The notes: generated by a model not told the origin, from the letters alone. A stretch of DNA of 64,000 bases from Campylobacter jejuni (GCA_014305285.1 JACRSG010000009.1:1-64000), one strand, 5' to 3'; counted from the first letter of the stretch, positions 47,516 to 58,600 are shown. Numbers and translations: made by a program.

Positions 47516-48064
47516 ATGCTTATCAAATTTAAAAATCACAGTCCAAAGTTAGGTGAAAATGTTTTTGTTGCAGAGGGTGCTAAAATCATAGGAGAAATAG
47601 AAATAGGAGATGAAAGCAGCATTTGGTTTAATTGTGTTTTAAGAGCTGATGTTAATTTTATTAAAATTGGTAAAAGAACCAATATTCAAGATCTTAGCAC
47701 GGTGCATGTTTGGCACAGGGAATTTGATGAAAAAGGAAATTTAAAAGATGCTGGTTTTCCTACGATAATAGGAGATGATGTAACTATAGGGCATAATTGC
47801 GTTATCCATGCTTGCGTGATAAAAAATCGTGTTTTAATCGGAATGAATGCTGTTATCATGGATAACGCTTTGATAGAAGAAGATAGCATAGTGGGTGCTG
47901 GAAGTGTTGTAACAAAGGGTAAAAAATTTCCGCCACGCTCTTTGATACTTGGAAATCCTGCAAAATTTGTGCGTGAATTAAACGATGAAGAAGTGATGTT
48001 TCTAAAACAATCTGCTTTAAATTATGTGGATTTTAAAAACGAGTTTTTAAAAGATTTTCAGTGA
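47516..48064 (+). CDS. Gamma-carbonic-anhydrase-like hexapeptide protein
   Basis: A 182-residue left-handed beta-helix protein with I-x-x-x-x hexapeptide repeats from residue 15 to about 150. The three metal His of the family seem present: H in STVHVWHREF, and the pair in IGHNCVIHACVI. Relatives (PaaY/YrdA-like) bind zinc and may have carbonic anhydrase or CoA-related roles. The 3' end overlaps the end of convergent pncB by 32 bases. From memory Cj0229. Confidence 0.87.
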   Translation: MLIKFKNHSPKLGENVFVAEGAKIIGEIEIGDESSIWFNCVLRADVNFIKIGKRTNIQDLSTVHVWHREFDEKGNLKDAGFPTIIGDDVTIGHNCVIHACVIKNRVLIGMNAVIMDNALIEEDSIVGAGSVVTKGKKFPPRSLILGNPAKFVRELNDEEVMFLKQSALNYVDFKNEFLKDFQ

Positions 48065-49403
48065 TATTTTGAAGTTTAGGTGAGAGTTTTACTTCAAATT
48101 TCACAAAACGATCAAGATCTAAAAAACTCTCATCGAGTTTTGAAATTTGCTCTTTTGTATAATCTTGAATAGTATTTAAAGATGGCTTTTTAAGAAGTCT
48201 TTTTTCTTTATAGATTAATTCTAAAAGCTCTTTGCGTTCCAAATTTTCATCTTGATTTGGCTGTTCGTCAAAAACATAAAGTTCATCAAAAAGGATTTTT
48301 TTTGTGTTTTTATCATAAACCCTAAAAAGCTTTTTAAAATGAGGTAGGGTTGATTTTTCATTATTTTCGCTGATTTTGATTTTAGGTTTTATGCCTTGAT
48401 CTTCTAAGGCTGCAAGTTTATAAACACAACTAAAAATAGGATCACTTGAAGCAGTAATTAATCTTTCGCCTACACCAAAGATATCAATAGGTGCGTTTTG
48501 TTCTTTGAGTTTTTTAATACTCCATTCATCAAGGGCATTAGAAACTATGATTTTACATTTTTGAAGTCCTGCTTGATCAAGTTCTTGTCTGATTTTCAAG
48601 CTCAATTCAAGTAAATTTCCAGAATCTATTCTCACGCCACCTTCTTGAATATCAAACTCTTTAAAAACTTTAATCGCATTTTTAAGTCCGCTATTTAAAC
48701 AATCATAAGTATCGATCAAAAAAACAGGATTTTTTGGATAGATTTTTACATAAGCTTTAAAAGCTTCAAGTTCATTTTCAAACATTTGCACCCAAGAATG
48801 TGCCATAGTTCCATTGATAGGAATATTATAAATTTTTCCTGCTAAAGTACAAGCACTTCCTATACAACCTCCTATAAAAGCTGCTCTTGCTCCTTTTAAG
48901 GCTGCTTCACTTCCTTGTGCTCTACGTGAACCAAATTCTAAAATTTTACTGTCTTTGGCTGCACGCACAATACGATTAGTTTTAGTGGCAATAAGGCTTT
49001 GGTGGTTTAAGCTTAAAAGTAAAAAAGTTTCTAAAAGCTGTGCTTCTATAGTTGTAGCTTTAATACAGAGTAAAGGTTCATTTGGAAAAATCACTTCTCC
49101 TTCACGCATAGCATAAATTTCACCCTTAAATTTAAAGCTAGTTAAAAAATCTAAAAAATCTGCATCAAAAATATCTTGTTTTCTTAAAAATTCTATATCT
49201 TTTGTATCAAAACTCAAATTTTCAACAAAGTCTAAAATATCTTCAAGACCTGCAAAAATAGCAAAAGAACCCGAATCTGGAATTTTTCTAAAAAATATAT
49301 CAAAATAACAAATTTGATCTTTTTTGTTGTTTTTGAAATAGCCTTGAGACATTGTAAATTCATAAAAATCACAAAGCAAGGCTAAAGAAGTTTTAGAAGT
49401 CAT
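48033..49403 (-). CDS. pncB: Nicotinate phosphoribosyltransferase
   Basis: A 456-residue NAD-salvage enzyme converting nicotinate and PRPP to nicotinate mononucleotide. Blocks FYEFTMSQGYFKNNK, EFGSRRAQGSEAALKGARAAFIGG, GTMAHSWVQMF and GGVRIDSGNLLEL fit the large NaPRTase family. ATG 49403 is taken as start, overlapping the nrdB end by 11 bases; a TTG one codon earlier is possible. The C-terminal end overlaps the opposite hexapeptide gene. Confidence 0.9.
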   Translation of the reverse strand: MTSKTSLALLCDFYEFTMSQGYFKNNKKDQICYFDIFFRKIPDSGSFAIFAGLEDILDFVENLSFDTKDIEFLRKQDIFDADFLDFLTSFKFKGEIYAMREGEVIFPNEPLLCIKATTIEAQLLETFLLLSLNHQSLIATKTNRIVRAAKDSKILEFGSRRAQGSEAALKGARAAFIGGCIGSACTLAGKIYNIPINGTMAHSWVQMFENELEAFKAYVKIYPKNPVFLIDTYDCLNSGLKNAIKVFKEFDIQEGGVRIDSGNLLELSLKIRQELDQAGLQKCKIIVSNALDEWSIKKLKEQNAPIDIFGVGERLITASSDPIFSCVYKLAALEDQGIKPKIKISENNEKSTLPHFKKLFRVYDKNTKKILFDELYVFDEQPNQDENLERKELLELIYKEKRLLKKPSLNTIQDYTKEQISKLDESFLDLDRFVKFEVKLSPKLQNITENLLKTRF

Positions 49404-50415
49404 CAAAGCTTATGCTACCCTTAGAATAATTCGTTACTTTACTTTCAAAGAAATTGCTTTTTTGATCGTTAAATTTTGAAAAATCATCCACCCATTTAAT
49501 AGGATGTTTTGCATTGTATAATTTATCTAAATTGATCACACTTAATCTTTGATCTACAAGATAATGGATATATTCTTCTATGATATCATCAGTAAAGCCC
49601 ATGATTTGATTTTGAGTGATGTATTTACCCCATTTGATCTCAAGATCTCCAGCTTTTTTAAACATATCATAAATTTTATTGATATTTTCATCATGGAATA
49701 AATCAGGTCTTTCTTTACGTACTGAATTGATCATATTTTGAAATAATAAAAGATGTGTGATTTCATCTCTTTGAATAAAACGGATCATTTGTGCTGAACC
49801 TAGCATTTTTCCCGCACGTGCAAGTGCATAAATAGCGGTAAAACCACTGTAGAAATATACTCCTTCTAAAATTTGATTTGCCACCATAGCTAAAAGAAGT
49901 TTATTATCATCTACATCTCCTGCTAATTCTTCATAAATACTTGAAATAAAATCATTTTTTTCACGCAAAGTTTCATCATGCTTTTCCATTTCATAAATCA
50001 AATCAGTATTATCACAAATCGCTTCTACCATGACAGCGTAAGATTTTGAATGATTTGCCTCTTCATAAGCTTGACGTGCTAAAACCGCATTGATTTCAGG
50101 AGCTGTGATGTAAGGGTTGATATTGTCTGCTAAATTATTGGTTTGAAAGCTATCCATAGAAATAAGCTGACTCCAAACCAAATCGTACATTCTTTTTTCA
50201 CCCGCAGTTAAATTACAGCGATAATCTAGCGCATCTTTAGTTGTATCAACTTCTTTTGGAAACCAAGTATTTGCCTCCATTAAGTCCCAAAGTTTCAAAG
50301 CCCAAGTATATTTTGCTTTAGTAAAATTTAAAATTCCATGTGGATTGCCATTAAAAACTTTACGGTTTCCTAGGGTTTCGTTTGAGCTTGGATTGTAAAT
50401 TTTTTTTCTTTGCAT
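49393..50415 (-). CDS. nrdB: Ribonucleotide reductase class Ia beta subunit
   Basis: A 340-residue diiron subunit that generates the tyrosyl radical for aerobic deoxynucleotide synthesis. Iron ligand segments RQAYEEANHSKSYAVMVEAI, YEELAGDVDDNK, LEGVYFYSGF and RDEITHLLLFQ are in order. The C-terminus KGSISFDDF is the peptide that docks to NrdA. nrdA is elsewhere, as in other Campylobacter. It overlaps pncB slightly and follows the RDD gene. Confidence 0.96.
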   Translation of the reverse strand: MQRKKIYNPSSNETLGNRKVFNGNPHGILNFTKAKYTWALKLWDLMEANTWFPKEVDTTKDALDYRCNLTAGEKRMYDLVWSQLISMDSFQTNNLADNINPYITAPEINAVLARQAYEEANHSKSYAVMVEAICDNTDLIYEMEKHDETLREKNDFISSIYEELAGDVDDNKLLLAMVANQILEGVYFYSGFTAIYALARAGKMLGSAQMIRFIQRDEITHLLLFQNMINSVRKERPDLFHDENINKIYDMFKKAGDLEIKWGKYITQNQIMGFTDDIIEEYIHYLVDQRLSVINLDKLYNAKHPIKWVDDFSKFNDQKSNFFESKVTNYSKGSISFDDF

Positions 50416-50428
50416 TTTTAACCTTTCT

Positions 50429-50839
50429 TTATGCTTTGGTAGCTATACAACTTTGAGTTAAAATATCGTGTAAGTTTAAACGATCTTTTCTTAAAAAACT
50501 GACAAATAAACCAAAGAGTAAGCCAAAACTTATAATAAATATCACATATCTTAGTAAAATTCTAAGAAAACTTAGTTTCTTTCCCGTTTTTATATCAATA
50601 AGATATAAATCATATGCTTTAAGACCCGGGCTTTGCGCCTTTTTTGTTAAAAAAATAGCTTGAATCAAACCAAATAAAAAAGTACATAAAGTTGTAATAA
50701 AATGGTTGTTTAAAAAAGCTTCTTTAGAGCCTAATAGAAAATAAAATAAATACAAAATAGGAACATAAATAAGAAAAATATCTATAAGCAAAGCTCTAAA
50801 TCTTACCCATCTAGAGCTAATTTTTGCTTTAGTTTTCAT
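50429..50839 (-). CDS. RDD-family membrane protein
   Basis: A 136-residue protein with three hydrophobic segments. The opening RWVRFRALLIDIFLIY carries the Arg and Asp-Asp type residues of the RDD family, and SPGLKAYDLYLIDIKTGKK is the loop that follows helix 2. RDD proteins are associated with membrane biogenesis or transport without a settled role. Starts one base after the pyrE stop region, so it is co-transcribed with pyrE-frr. Confidence 0.85.
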   Translation of the reverse strand: MKTKAKISSRWVRFRALLIDIFLIYVPILYLFYFLLGSKEAFLNNHFITTLCTFLFGLIQAIFLTKKAQSPGLKAYDLYLIDIKTGKKLSFLRILLRYVIFIISFGLLFGLFVSFLRKDRLNLHDILTQSCIATKA

Positions 50840-51451
50840 TTAATTTCCACGACTTCCTGGTTTTATAGCTTTACTCCCTTTTTTACAAAGTGAGCAATTT
50901 GTTTCATCATAAATTTCAAATTCAAAATTTCCCAAAGTAAAGAGTGGTAAATTTTCAGGTAATTTCGCATTATTTTTTCTAGGAGATTTTAAATTTTGTA
51001 CCGCACAAAAACCGCGATTTGCCAATGCTGCAAAACCTACAACAATGCCACCTAAGCTTTCAATGATTTTTGCACTTTCTAGAGCACTACCACCTGTAGT
51101 AATGATATCTTCACAAATTATAAATTTTTCATCTTTTTTCACTTCAAAACCGCGTCTTAAAGTCATTTCTTTATTTACTCTTTCGGTGAAGATAAAACGT
51201 TTATTGCAAGCTCTTGCAAGCTCATAACCTGCTAAAATTCCACCTAAAGCAGGAGAACAAATGCTATCAAATTCTATCTTATAGCTTGCAATAATCTTTG
51301 CAAGTTCATCACAAAGTTTCGTTGCTAATTTTGGTTCCTCTAAAACTTTTGCACTTTGAAGATAAAACTGCGAATGTTTACCTGAACTTAGTAAAAAATG
51401 CCCTTCTAAATAAGCACCACAATCTTTATAAATTTGCTCTAAATTCATCAT
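50840..51451 (-). CDS. pyrE: Orotate phosphoribosyltransferase
   Basis: A 203-residue pyrimidine-synthesis enzyme. The PRPP loop is [35 protein letters not shown] binds substrate. The C-terminal tail has CSLCKKGSK, a pair of Cys with unknown purpose seen in the longer PyrE form. Its ATG overlaps the frr stop (TAATG). Confidence 0.95.
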   Translation of the reverse strand: MMNLEQIYKDCGAYLEGHFLLSSGKHSQFYLQSAKVLEEPKLATKLCDELAKIIASYKIEFDSICSPALGGILAGYELARACNKRFIFTERVNKEMTLRRGFEVKKDEKFIICEDIITTGGSALESAKIIESLGGIVVGFAALANRGFCAVQNLKSPRKNNAKLPENLPLFTLGNFEFEIYDETNCSLCKKGSKAIKPGSRGN

Positions 51452-52008
51452 TAAACCTTTAAAAGTTCACTTTCTTTGCTTTTTACACTTTCATCAATTT
51501 TTGTTGTGTAGGCGTCAGTAAGTTTTTGTACTTCATCATAAGCTTTTTTTGCCTCATCTTCACTTATTGCCTTATCTTTTTCTAGTTTTTTAACTGCATC
51601 ATTAGCATCTTTGCGTATATTTCTTATAGAAACTTTTGCCTTTTCGCCCATAGCTTTAGCTTGTTTTACGTTTTCTTCTCTTTGTTCTCTAGTCATTGGA
51701 GGAAAAAATAATTTTACACTTTCGCCATCATTGTTTGGATTTACACCGATATTTGCAGCAGCAATTGCACTTTCTATAGTTTTTAACAAAGGTTTTTCCC
51801 ATGGGGTGATACTAATAGTTGAAGCATCACTTGCTAAAACAGTTGCAACTTGATTTAAAGGAGTTTGAGTTCCATAATAATCCACTGTAATATGATCTAA
51901 AATATGAGTATTAACTTTTCCAGTTCTTAAGGTTGTAAAGTCTTTTTTTAAGGCTTCTAAAGATTTTTCATTTTGGGTTTTTTGTTTGTTAAAAATTTCA
52001 TTTAGCAT
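51451..52008 (-). CDS. frr: Ribosome recycling factor
   Basis: A 185-residue three-helix-bundle factor that, with EF-G, splits the post-termination ribosome. [29 protein letters not shown], and [20 protein letters not shown] are family blocks, ended by [20 protein letters not shown]. Standard length. First of frr-pyrE-RDD coupling, 15 bases after secG. Confidence 0.98.
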   Translation of the reverse strand: MLNEIFNKQKTQNEKSLEALKKDFTTLRTGKVNTHILDHITVDYYGTQTPLNQVATVLASDASTISITPWEKPLLKTIESAIAAANIGVNPNNDGESVKLFFPPMTREQREENVKQAKAMGEKAKVSIRNIRKDANDAVKKLEKDKAISEDEAKKAYDEVQKLTDAYTTKIDESVKSKESELLKV

Positions 52009-52023
52009 TATCGTTTCCTTTAA

Positions 52024-52392
52024 TTATTTACTTGAATTAACATCGCTTGGAAGTTGCGGTACACTTGGAGCGATAGAATTTGTGTTTGGAGTAGTAGGCA
52101 CAATAGGAGCACTTGGAACAGTAGTGTTGTTTTCTACTTTAATTTTCTCTGCTAGAGAGTTCTTGCTAGCTTTGTTGTATAAATAACCAAGACCAATAGT
52201 ATTTGCAATAAGCAAAATTCCCATAACAAAGGTGAATTTTGCCAAAAATCCAGCCGGTCCTTTGGCACCAAATAAACTTTCATTGCTTCCACTATAAGCC
52301 CCAAGTCCTATACTTGAACTTTTTTGAAGTAAAACTGCTATACAAATAACTACAACGATGATAAATTGTAAAATGATTAAAAGAGCGATCAT
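52024..52392 (-). CDS. secG: Preprotein translocase subunit SecG
   Basis: A 122-residue Sec channel subunit with two membrane helices (about 3-22 and 52-72) linked by QKSSSIGLGAYSGSNESLFGAKGPAGFLAK, the SecG loop signature. The C-terminal tail is Pro/Thr/Asn-rich and variable. Leads the secG-frr-pyrE run. Confidence 0.95.
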   Translation of the reverse strand: MIALLIILQFIIVVVICIAVLLQKSSSIGLGAYSGSNESLFGAKGPAGFLAKFTFVMGILLIANTIGLGYLYNKASKNSLAEKIKVENNTTVPSAPIVPTTPNTNSIAPSVPQLPSDVNSSK

Positions 52393-52462
52393 TGAAAATT
52401 CCTAAAAGTTAATTTTTAAATGATGATTTTAGCTAAATAAAACTTGAAAAGTTTTGAAATTC

Positions 52463-52500
52463 GATAAGTTTTTGTGAGAAAAATCCCACAAAAACTTATC
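52463..52500 (-). terminator. Strong hairpin at the end of the BI-1 gene
   Basis: GATAAGTTTTTGTG (52463-52476) and its exact complement (52487-52500) flank a ten-base loop and overlap the BI-1 stop codon. It separates the BI-1 gene from secG downstream on the minus strand. Confidence 0.75.
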
Positions 52501-53191
52501 TGCTATTGAAGCTTCTTAAGATATTAAGTAAAGATACGAAAAGATTAACAAAATCAAGATAAAGTGCTACTGCACCTTCGATTGGAGTTTGATAATTTCC
52601 GCGGATAATATTTTGCGTATCATAAAGAATGTAAAACGAAAATAATATTGCAGCTACTACTGAAATAGCTAGATTAACTATACCGCTTTGAAAGAAAAGG
52701 TTAAGTAAAGATGCTGCTACAATAACGATCAATACTATAAATAAAGCTTTACCCATAACAGTAAAATCTTTTTTTGTATTCATAGCAAATACACTAAGTC
52801 CTGCAAAAGCAACCGTTGTTAAAGCAAATGCTTGAGCGATGATAATTCCTCCAGCTGGTAAAGCTAAAACTGAGATAAGCAAAGGTGTAAGTGTTAAACC
52901 TGAACAGAAAGTAAAACCAAAAAGTAAAACAAGATTTAATGGAGCTTCTCTTTTTTTCCATTGCAAAGCAAATAAAAGTCCGATTTCAACAGCAAAAAGG
53001 ATCCAAAAAGTTACTTGTGATTGTATAAAAAATGATGCTAAAGCAAAAATTCCTACATATGCACCTACTGTTGCAGCTAATAATGAAGCAGCAAAAAGTT
53101 GATAAGTTTGTTTAATAAAAATACTTAATTCGCTTGAGCGTGTATTTTCAAATTCTTTTGATCTTGAGTAGTCTCTATCATAAAGACTCAT
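52496..53191 (-). CDS. Bax inhibitor-1 family membrane protein
   Basis: A 231-residue protein with seven hydrophobic helices, e.g. FAASLLAATVGAYVGIF and LYDTQNIIRGNYQTPIEGAV, the latter holding the conserved Asp near the C-terminus that controls the pH-sensitive calcium leak in BsYetJ. Related to E. coli YbhL/YccA; a role in ion leak or FtsH modulation is inferred. CAAGGAGAATGTT precedes the ATG. Divergent from canB. Confidence 0.92.
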   Translation of the reverse strand: MSLYDRDYSRSKEFENTRSSELSIFIKQTYQLFAASLLAATVGAYVGIFALASFFIQSQVTFWILFAVEIGLLFALQWKKREAPLNLVLLFGFTFCSGLTLTPLLISVLALPAGGIIIAQAFALTTVAFAGLSVFAMNTKKDFTVMGKALFIVLIVIVAASLLNLFFQSGIVNLAISVVAAILFSFYILYDTQNIIRGNYQTPIEGAVALYLDFVNLFVSLLNILRSFNSR

Positions 53192-53314
53192 AACATTCTC
53201 CTTGCAAAATTGTTAGATTTTTTAAAATCTTGAGCGAAATCTAACATATTTGACTAAATAAAAAGTTAATTTATATAATATCTTAATGCTTAAATGAAAT
53301 CTTTGCTGAAATTT

Positions 53315-53323
53315 TGTTATAAT
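53315..53323 (+). promoter_or_regulatory. Extended -10 promoter for canB-mscS
   Basis: TGTTATAAT with perfect TATAAT at 53318-53323, 28 bases before the canB ATG. Confidence 0.6.
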
Positions 53324-53351
53324 TTCAAGATTTTAGTTTCAGGTTGGTTTT

Positions 53352-53987
53352 ATGGAAAATCTTATTAGCGGTGCGATTAAATTTATGCAAGAAGGCTTTA
53401 AGGATCATGAAGAACTTTTTGAAAGTCTAAAAAATAAGCAAAATCCCCATACTCTTTTTATAGGTTGTTCTGATTCTAGAGTAATTCCAAATTTGATCAC
53501 TAATACGGGTCCAGGTGAGCTTTTTGTAATACGAAATATTGCAAATATAGTTCCACCTTATCGCGTTGGAGAAGATTATTTGGCAACAACCTCAGCAATA
53601 GAGTATGCTTTAAATTCATTGCATATTAAAAATATCGTCGTTTGCGGTCATAGTAATTGTGGAGGTTGTAATACTCTTTATTACTCTGATGAAGAGTTAA
53701 ATAAAATTCCTAATGTAAAAAAATGGCTTACTATATTAGATCCGATAAAAAAAGATGTGATGATTTTTGCAAGAGATGATTTGGCTATGCGTTCATGGTT
53801 AACAGAAAAATTAAATTTAGTAAATTCTTTACAAAATATACTTACTTATCCAGGCGTGCAAGAAGCTTTAGATGAAGGAAAAATAGAAGTACATGCTTGG
53901 TATTATATTATAGAGACAGGTGAAATTTATGAGTATGATTTTAAAGCAAAAATTTTCACCTTAATACAAGATAGGAAAATTCAATGA
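53352..53987 (+). CDS. canB: Beta-class carbonic anhydrase
   Basis: A 211-residue zinc enzyme interconverting CO2 and bicarbonate, important for a capnophile. Zinc ligands lie in IGCSDSRV and GHSNCGGC; the Asp-Arg dyad is in CSDSR. The protein lacks a signal peptide, so it is cytosolic. Its stop overlaps the start of the mechanosensitive channel gene (ATGA). Confidence 0.95.
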   Translation: MENLISGAIKFMQEGFKDHEELFESLKNKQNPHTLFIGCSDSRVIPNLITNTGPGELFVIRNIANIVPPYRVGEDYLATTSAIEYALNSLHIKNIVVCGHSNCGGCNTLYYSDEELNKIPNVKKWLTILDPIKKDVMIFARDDLAMRSWLTEKLNLVNSLQNILTYPGVQEALDEGKIEVHAWYYIIETGEIYEYDFKAKIFTLIQDRKIQ

Positions 53988-55873
53988 AAAAAATTATTTT
54001 TAGTTTATGTTTTTTTATTTTATACCTTGGAGCACAAGAATTTCAATTTATTGATGCAAATATTAGTAAAGAGGATGAAGGAATTTATGCTTTAGTTGAA
54101 AAATATGTTGATCTTAACAATCAAATTAGAGAATTTAAGAAAAACAATGATGAAAATTCAAGTACTTTTAATGGTATTTTAAGTGAATTTAAAAAAGATA
54201 AAAAGACTATTTTAACAAAAATACCCGATATGATAGTAGGACAAAAAATTAATGAAGAGGCTGTGGCTAGATTTTTAAAAACAAAAGAAAAATTGCTAGA
54301 TATTCAAAAAAAGAATATTAATAAGCCTTATGTTTATACAGATGCCACTCTTAATCTGATTTATTTTAATATTGTGGAAAGTTTTTATTCTTCTTTATTT
54401 GAAGTGGAAAAACTTTTTAAAAATACAGCAAGTAGTGAAGATTTGATTGCTACTGTTGATAAGGCAATGGAAAATTTACAAAATTCTTCCAATATCAATT
54501 TAGATAGTTTTAAAAGTAAAATTACAAATCCAGAAGAATTAGAAAAAATTACCCTAAAAGAAAGATATATCCGTAATGCTATAGATTCTTATTCTGAAAT
54601 TCTTAAGTATTTACGCTCAAATGCAGATTTGCTTGAAAGTAATTATATTTTTTCATTGCTCGAGCTTCAAATTTGGATAGATCGTATAAATGAGACAATT
54701 GGAGTAAGTTTTATTAATGTCGGAAAAATAGTAATTTCTGCTTTGGTTTTAGTATTTTTTATATCTTTAAGACGTTTTTTTGCAAATATAGTATATTTTT
54801 TCCTTGTTCAGCTTTTTTATAGAAATAAAAATGATGTAGATGGTATTAAAGTCATTTTTATTGAGAATATTAAAAAGCCTGTAGGCTTCTTGTTGATTGT
54901 CTATGCTATTTCTCTTTGTCTTAGTATAGCAACTTATCCTGCACCTTTGAGTGTAAATTTAAGTAATTTTTTTCATATAGTTTATGCAGTTTTGATTGCA
55001 TGGCTTATTTTAAAAATGCTTGATGGTTATGGTGTGGTATTGATTTCTAAGCTTGCTCAAAAGAGTGAAAAAAAAGAAAAAGAAGTTGTGAATTTAATTA
55101 TTAAAATTTTATATTTTATTATTATTATTATAGATCTATTATATATTCTTGCTCAGCTTGGTTTTAATATTTCAGCTATTATTGCATCTTTGGGAATTGG
55201 TGGTTTAGCTGTTGCTTTAGCGGCGAAAGATATTATTGCAAATTTCTTTGCTTCCATACTTTTACTTTTTGATAATAGCTTTAATCAAGGAGATTGGGTA
55301 GAGGTTTCAGGCATAGAAGGGACTGTGGTTGAAACAGGACTTAGAAGAACTACTATTAGAACTTTTGATAATTGTCTTGTATTTTTGTCAAATTCAACTA
55401 TTATGGGAGCTAATATTAAAAATTGGAGTAAAAGACGCATGGGTCGTCATGTTAGAATGTATTTGGGCGTTGGTTATGATGCTACCCCTGAAAAATTAGA
55501 ACAATGCGTAAAAGATCTAAGAGAATTTTTGCATACAAGTGATTTGGTAGCTCACGATGAGGATGGCGCATTAAAATATGGTGATCATACAACAAAATAT
55601 CGTCAAAATCTTGTATCTATTAATGATTTAGAAGGCTATAAAAATGCTTGTTATGTGGCTTTAAGTGAATTTGCAGATAGTAGTATTAACATAGAGCTTT
55701 ATTTTTATACCAAAGAAATAGGTGGAAAAGATTTTAGAGAAGCTAGACAAAGCTTAATGCTTGAGTTTATGCGTATAATTGAAAAAAATGGCTTAACCTT
55801 TGCTTTCCCAAGTCGTAGTATTTATATAGAAAATTTACCACCCCTTGATTTGCAAGCAAAAGCTAAAAAATAG
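53984..55873 (+). CDS. Large MscS-type mechanosensitive channel
   Basis: A 629-residue protein with a signal peptide (1-18), a long helical periplasmic domain (about 20-235), several membrane helices (about 240-400), and the MscS core. The pore helix and its exit read LGIGGLAVALAAKDIIANFF (about 402-421) then NQGDWVEVSGIEGTVVETGL. It resembles the bigger MscM/KefA-like channels that relieve osmotic stress. Coupled to canB by a 4-base overlap. From memory Cj0238. Confidence 0.92.
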   Translation: MKKIIFSLCFFILYLGAQEFQFIDANISKEDEGIYALVEKYVDLNNQIREFKKNNDENSSTFNGILSEFKKDKKTILTKIPDMIVGQKINEEAVARFLKTKEKLLDIQKKNINKPYVYTDATLNLIYFNIVESFYSSLFEVEKLFKNTASSEDLIATVDKAMENLQNSSNINLDSFKSKITNPEELEKITLKERYIRNAIDSYSEILKYLRSNADLLESNYIFSLLELQIWIDRINETIGVSFINVGKIVISALVLVFFISLRRFFANIVYFFLVQLFYRNKNDVDGIKVIFIENIKKPVGFLLIVYAISLCLSIATYPAPLSVNLSNFFHIVYAVLIAWLILKMLDGYGVVLISKLAQKSEKKEKEVVNLIIKILYFIIIIIDLLYILAQLGFNISAIIASLGIGGLAVALAAKDIIANFFASILLLFDNSFNQGDWVEVSGIEGTVVETGLRRTTIRTFDNCLVFLSNSTIMGANIKNWSKRRMGRHVRMYLGVGYDATPEKLEQCVKDLREFLHTSDLVAHDEDGALKYGDHTTKYRQNLVSINDLEGYKNACYVALSEFADSSINIELYFYTKEIGGKDFREARQSLMLEFMRIIEKNGLTFAFPSRSIYIENLPPLDLQAKAKK

Positions 55874-55897
55874 CAAGATTTTATCTTGCTATTTTTT
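55865..55897. terminator. Bidirectional terminator between mscS and nifU
   Basis: AAAAAATAGCAAGAT and ATCTTGCTATTTTTT flank a two- to three-base loop; T runs exist in both directions. It overlaps both convergent stop codons. Confidence 0.9.
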
Positions 55898-56867
55898 AAA
55901 CCGGCATAACACGTATATTTGGACTTAATTCTTCTTGTAAAATAGTTTCAATAGCATAAAGTGTTGCACCACTTCCACTAGAACAACCGCTACAAGCACC
56001 AAGATAACGAATATAAACATCAATTGCCGCACCTTCAGCTTTTTGTATATCAATCACTTCTAAATCCCCACCATCATTATGAAGCATAGGGCGAATTTCA
56101 GCATCTAAAACACTTTCAACCGCTTTGAGTTGTCCTACTACAGTCATTTCATCAAAAGCCACATCACTTTTCATTGTATTTTTGAGCTTTTCTCTATCTA
56201 TTTCAGCTCTAGTTTCAGCTAAAATATCTACAAGGTAGTAATCTCTTTTTTCATGTCCGCCTGGTTTGATACAGGATTTACAAAAAGCACCCGCTTTAGT
56301 GTATTGCGTGATTTCTTCTACACTATGTAAATCATTAAGTTTTATCACTTCTTTAATAGTTCCAAGACTTACTCTAGCACACTCACAAACTATAATCTGA
56401 TCTTCAAAATCTTCGGGGCTTATACCTTTATAATGTGCTGCTGCTTGTTTAATTACATCATAAGCCATAACTGAACAGTGCATTTTTTGAGGTGGAACAG
56501 CTGGAGTTTCTGGATTATCACGCATAGCAAATTCTACATCTAAATTTGTGATTTTTACTGCTTCATCTACAGTTTTTCCTATACAAAGATCTACCATAGT
56601 ATCGCTACTTGCTATAGCTGTACCACAACCAAAACTTTTAAATTTTGCATCGATAATTTTATCAGTTTTTTCATCTACAAGCCAAAAAAGTCTTACCGCA
56701 TCGCCGCAACTTTCTGCGCCAAAATCAGCTACGATTAATTTTGCATTACGTGCTTTAGCATCCTCTTCACTGAATTCTCCCATATGTTGAGGGTTATTCA
56801 TTCTGTCTTGAACTTTTTGTGAATACTCATCCCAGATGGAACCACCAATTAAACTATTTTTTCCCAT
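55896..56867 (-). CDS. nifU: NifU-type Fe-S cluster scaffold
   Basis: A 323-residue three-domain scaffold. N-terminal IscU-like domain with Cys in ADFGAESCGD, SFGCGTAIASSD and KMHCSVMA; central [2Fe-2S] BFD-like domain with IIVCECARVS and GAFCKSCIKPGG; C-terminal NifU domain with CSGCSSGSGAT. Together with the next gene it is the housekeeping NIF machinery of Epsilonproteobacteria, not nitrogen-fixation related here. It begins 9 bases after iscS. Confidence 0.97.
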   Translation of the reverse strand: MGKNSLIGGSIWDEYSQKVQDRMNNPQHMGEFSEEDAKARNAKLIVADFGAESCGDAVRLFWLVDEKTDKIIDAKFKSFGCGTAIASSDTMVDLCIGKTVDEAVKITNLDVEFAMRDNPETPAVPPQKMHCSVMAYDVIKQAAAHYKGISPEDFEDQIIVCECARVSLGTIKEVIKLNDLHSVEEITQYTKAGAFCKSCIKPGGHEKRDYYLVDILAETRAEIDREKLKNTMKSDVAFDEMTVVGQLKAVESVLDAEIRPMLHNDGGDLEVIDIQKAEGAAIDVYIRYLGACSGCSSGSGATLYAIETILQEELSPNIRVMPV

Positions 56868-56876
56868 TTTTTATCC

Positions 56877-58073
<1,197 letters not shown>

Positions 58074-58252
58074 TTATCCTTAATTTTAATTAGGATATTT
58101 TTTATCTTTATTTAAAAATGGATAATAACAAAAATTTATAAAAATTAGGTTAAAAGTTATAACAAAAATAAAATGCTAAAGTAAAATTTTAAAGTGAAAT
58201 GTTTTGTGAATTTTATATAGCAAAAATGAGAAATATTATTTTTTAAATTTTC

Positions 58253-58600
58253 CTATGTTTTAAAGATAAAATCTTGAACAACGAGATTTAATTTTTCAGT
58301 CATTATATTTATAAATTGAGCTTCACTGATCATAATTTCTTCAATTTCTAAGATAATTTTTCTGTGAATTCTTGTATAAGTCTTAATATAAGGATATTTC
58401 TCTCATAAAGGCTTCTTCATCTGAAAAATGTTGATTGATCATTATCAATAACTCTCTTTAAACAATTTTCAATTCTTTTATTCCAACATGACGTTGGTTC
58501 ATTAAAGAGAGTTTTTTAGAAATTTCAAAAATTTCTTTATGTTGATGATCTACAAGATCATTTTTGGTTGAAATAAAATTTTTATTATGAAACGTGATTT
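58253..58600 (-). pseudogene. herA: Broken hemerythrin gene (HerA-like)
   Basis: The 670 bases between iscS and the sigma-54 gene include three pieces in shifted frames: NDLVDHQHKEIFEISKKLS (di-iron ligands of a hemerythrin), NQHFSDEEAFMRE, and KTYTRIHRKIILEIEEIM ending FIFKT-stop. Frameshifts interrupt it at least twice, with a stop after ELKIV. From memory Cj0241 (HerA) at this place protects Fe-S enzymes from oxygen in NCTC 11168. The rest of the gap is AT-rich without visible genes. Confidence 0.85.
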
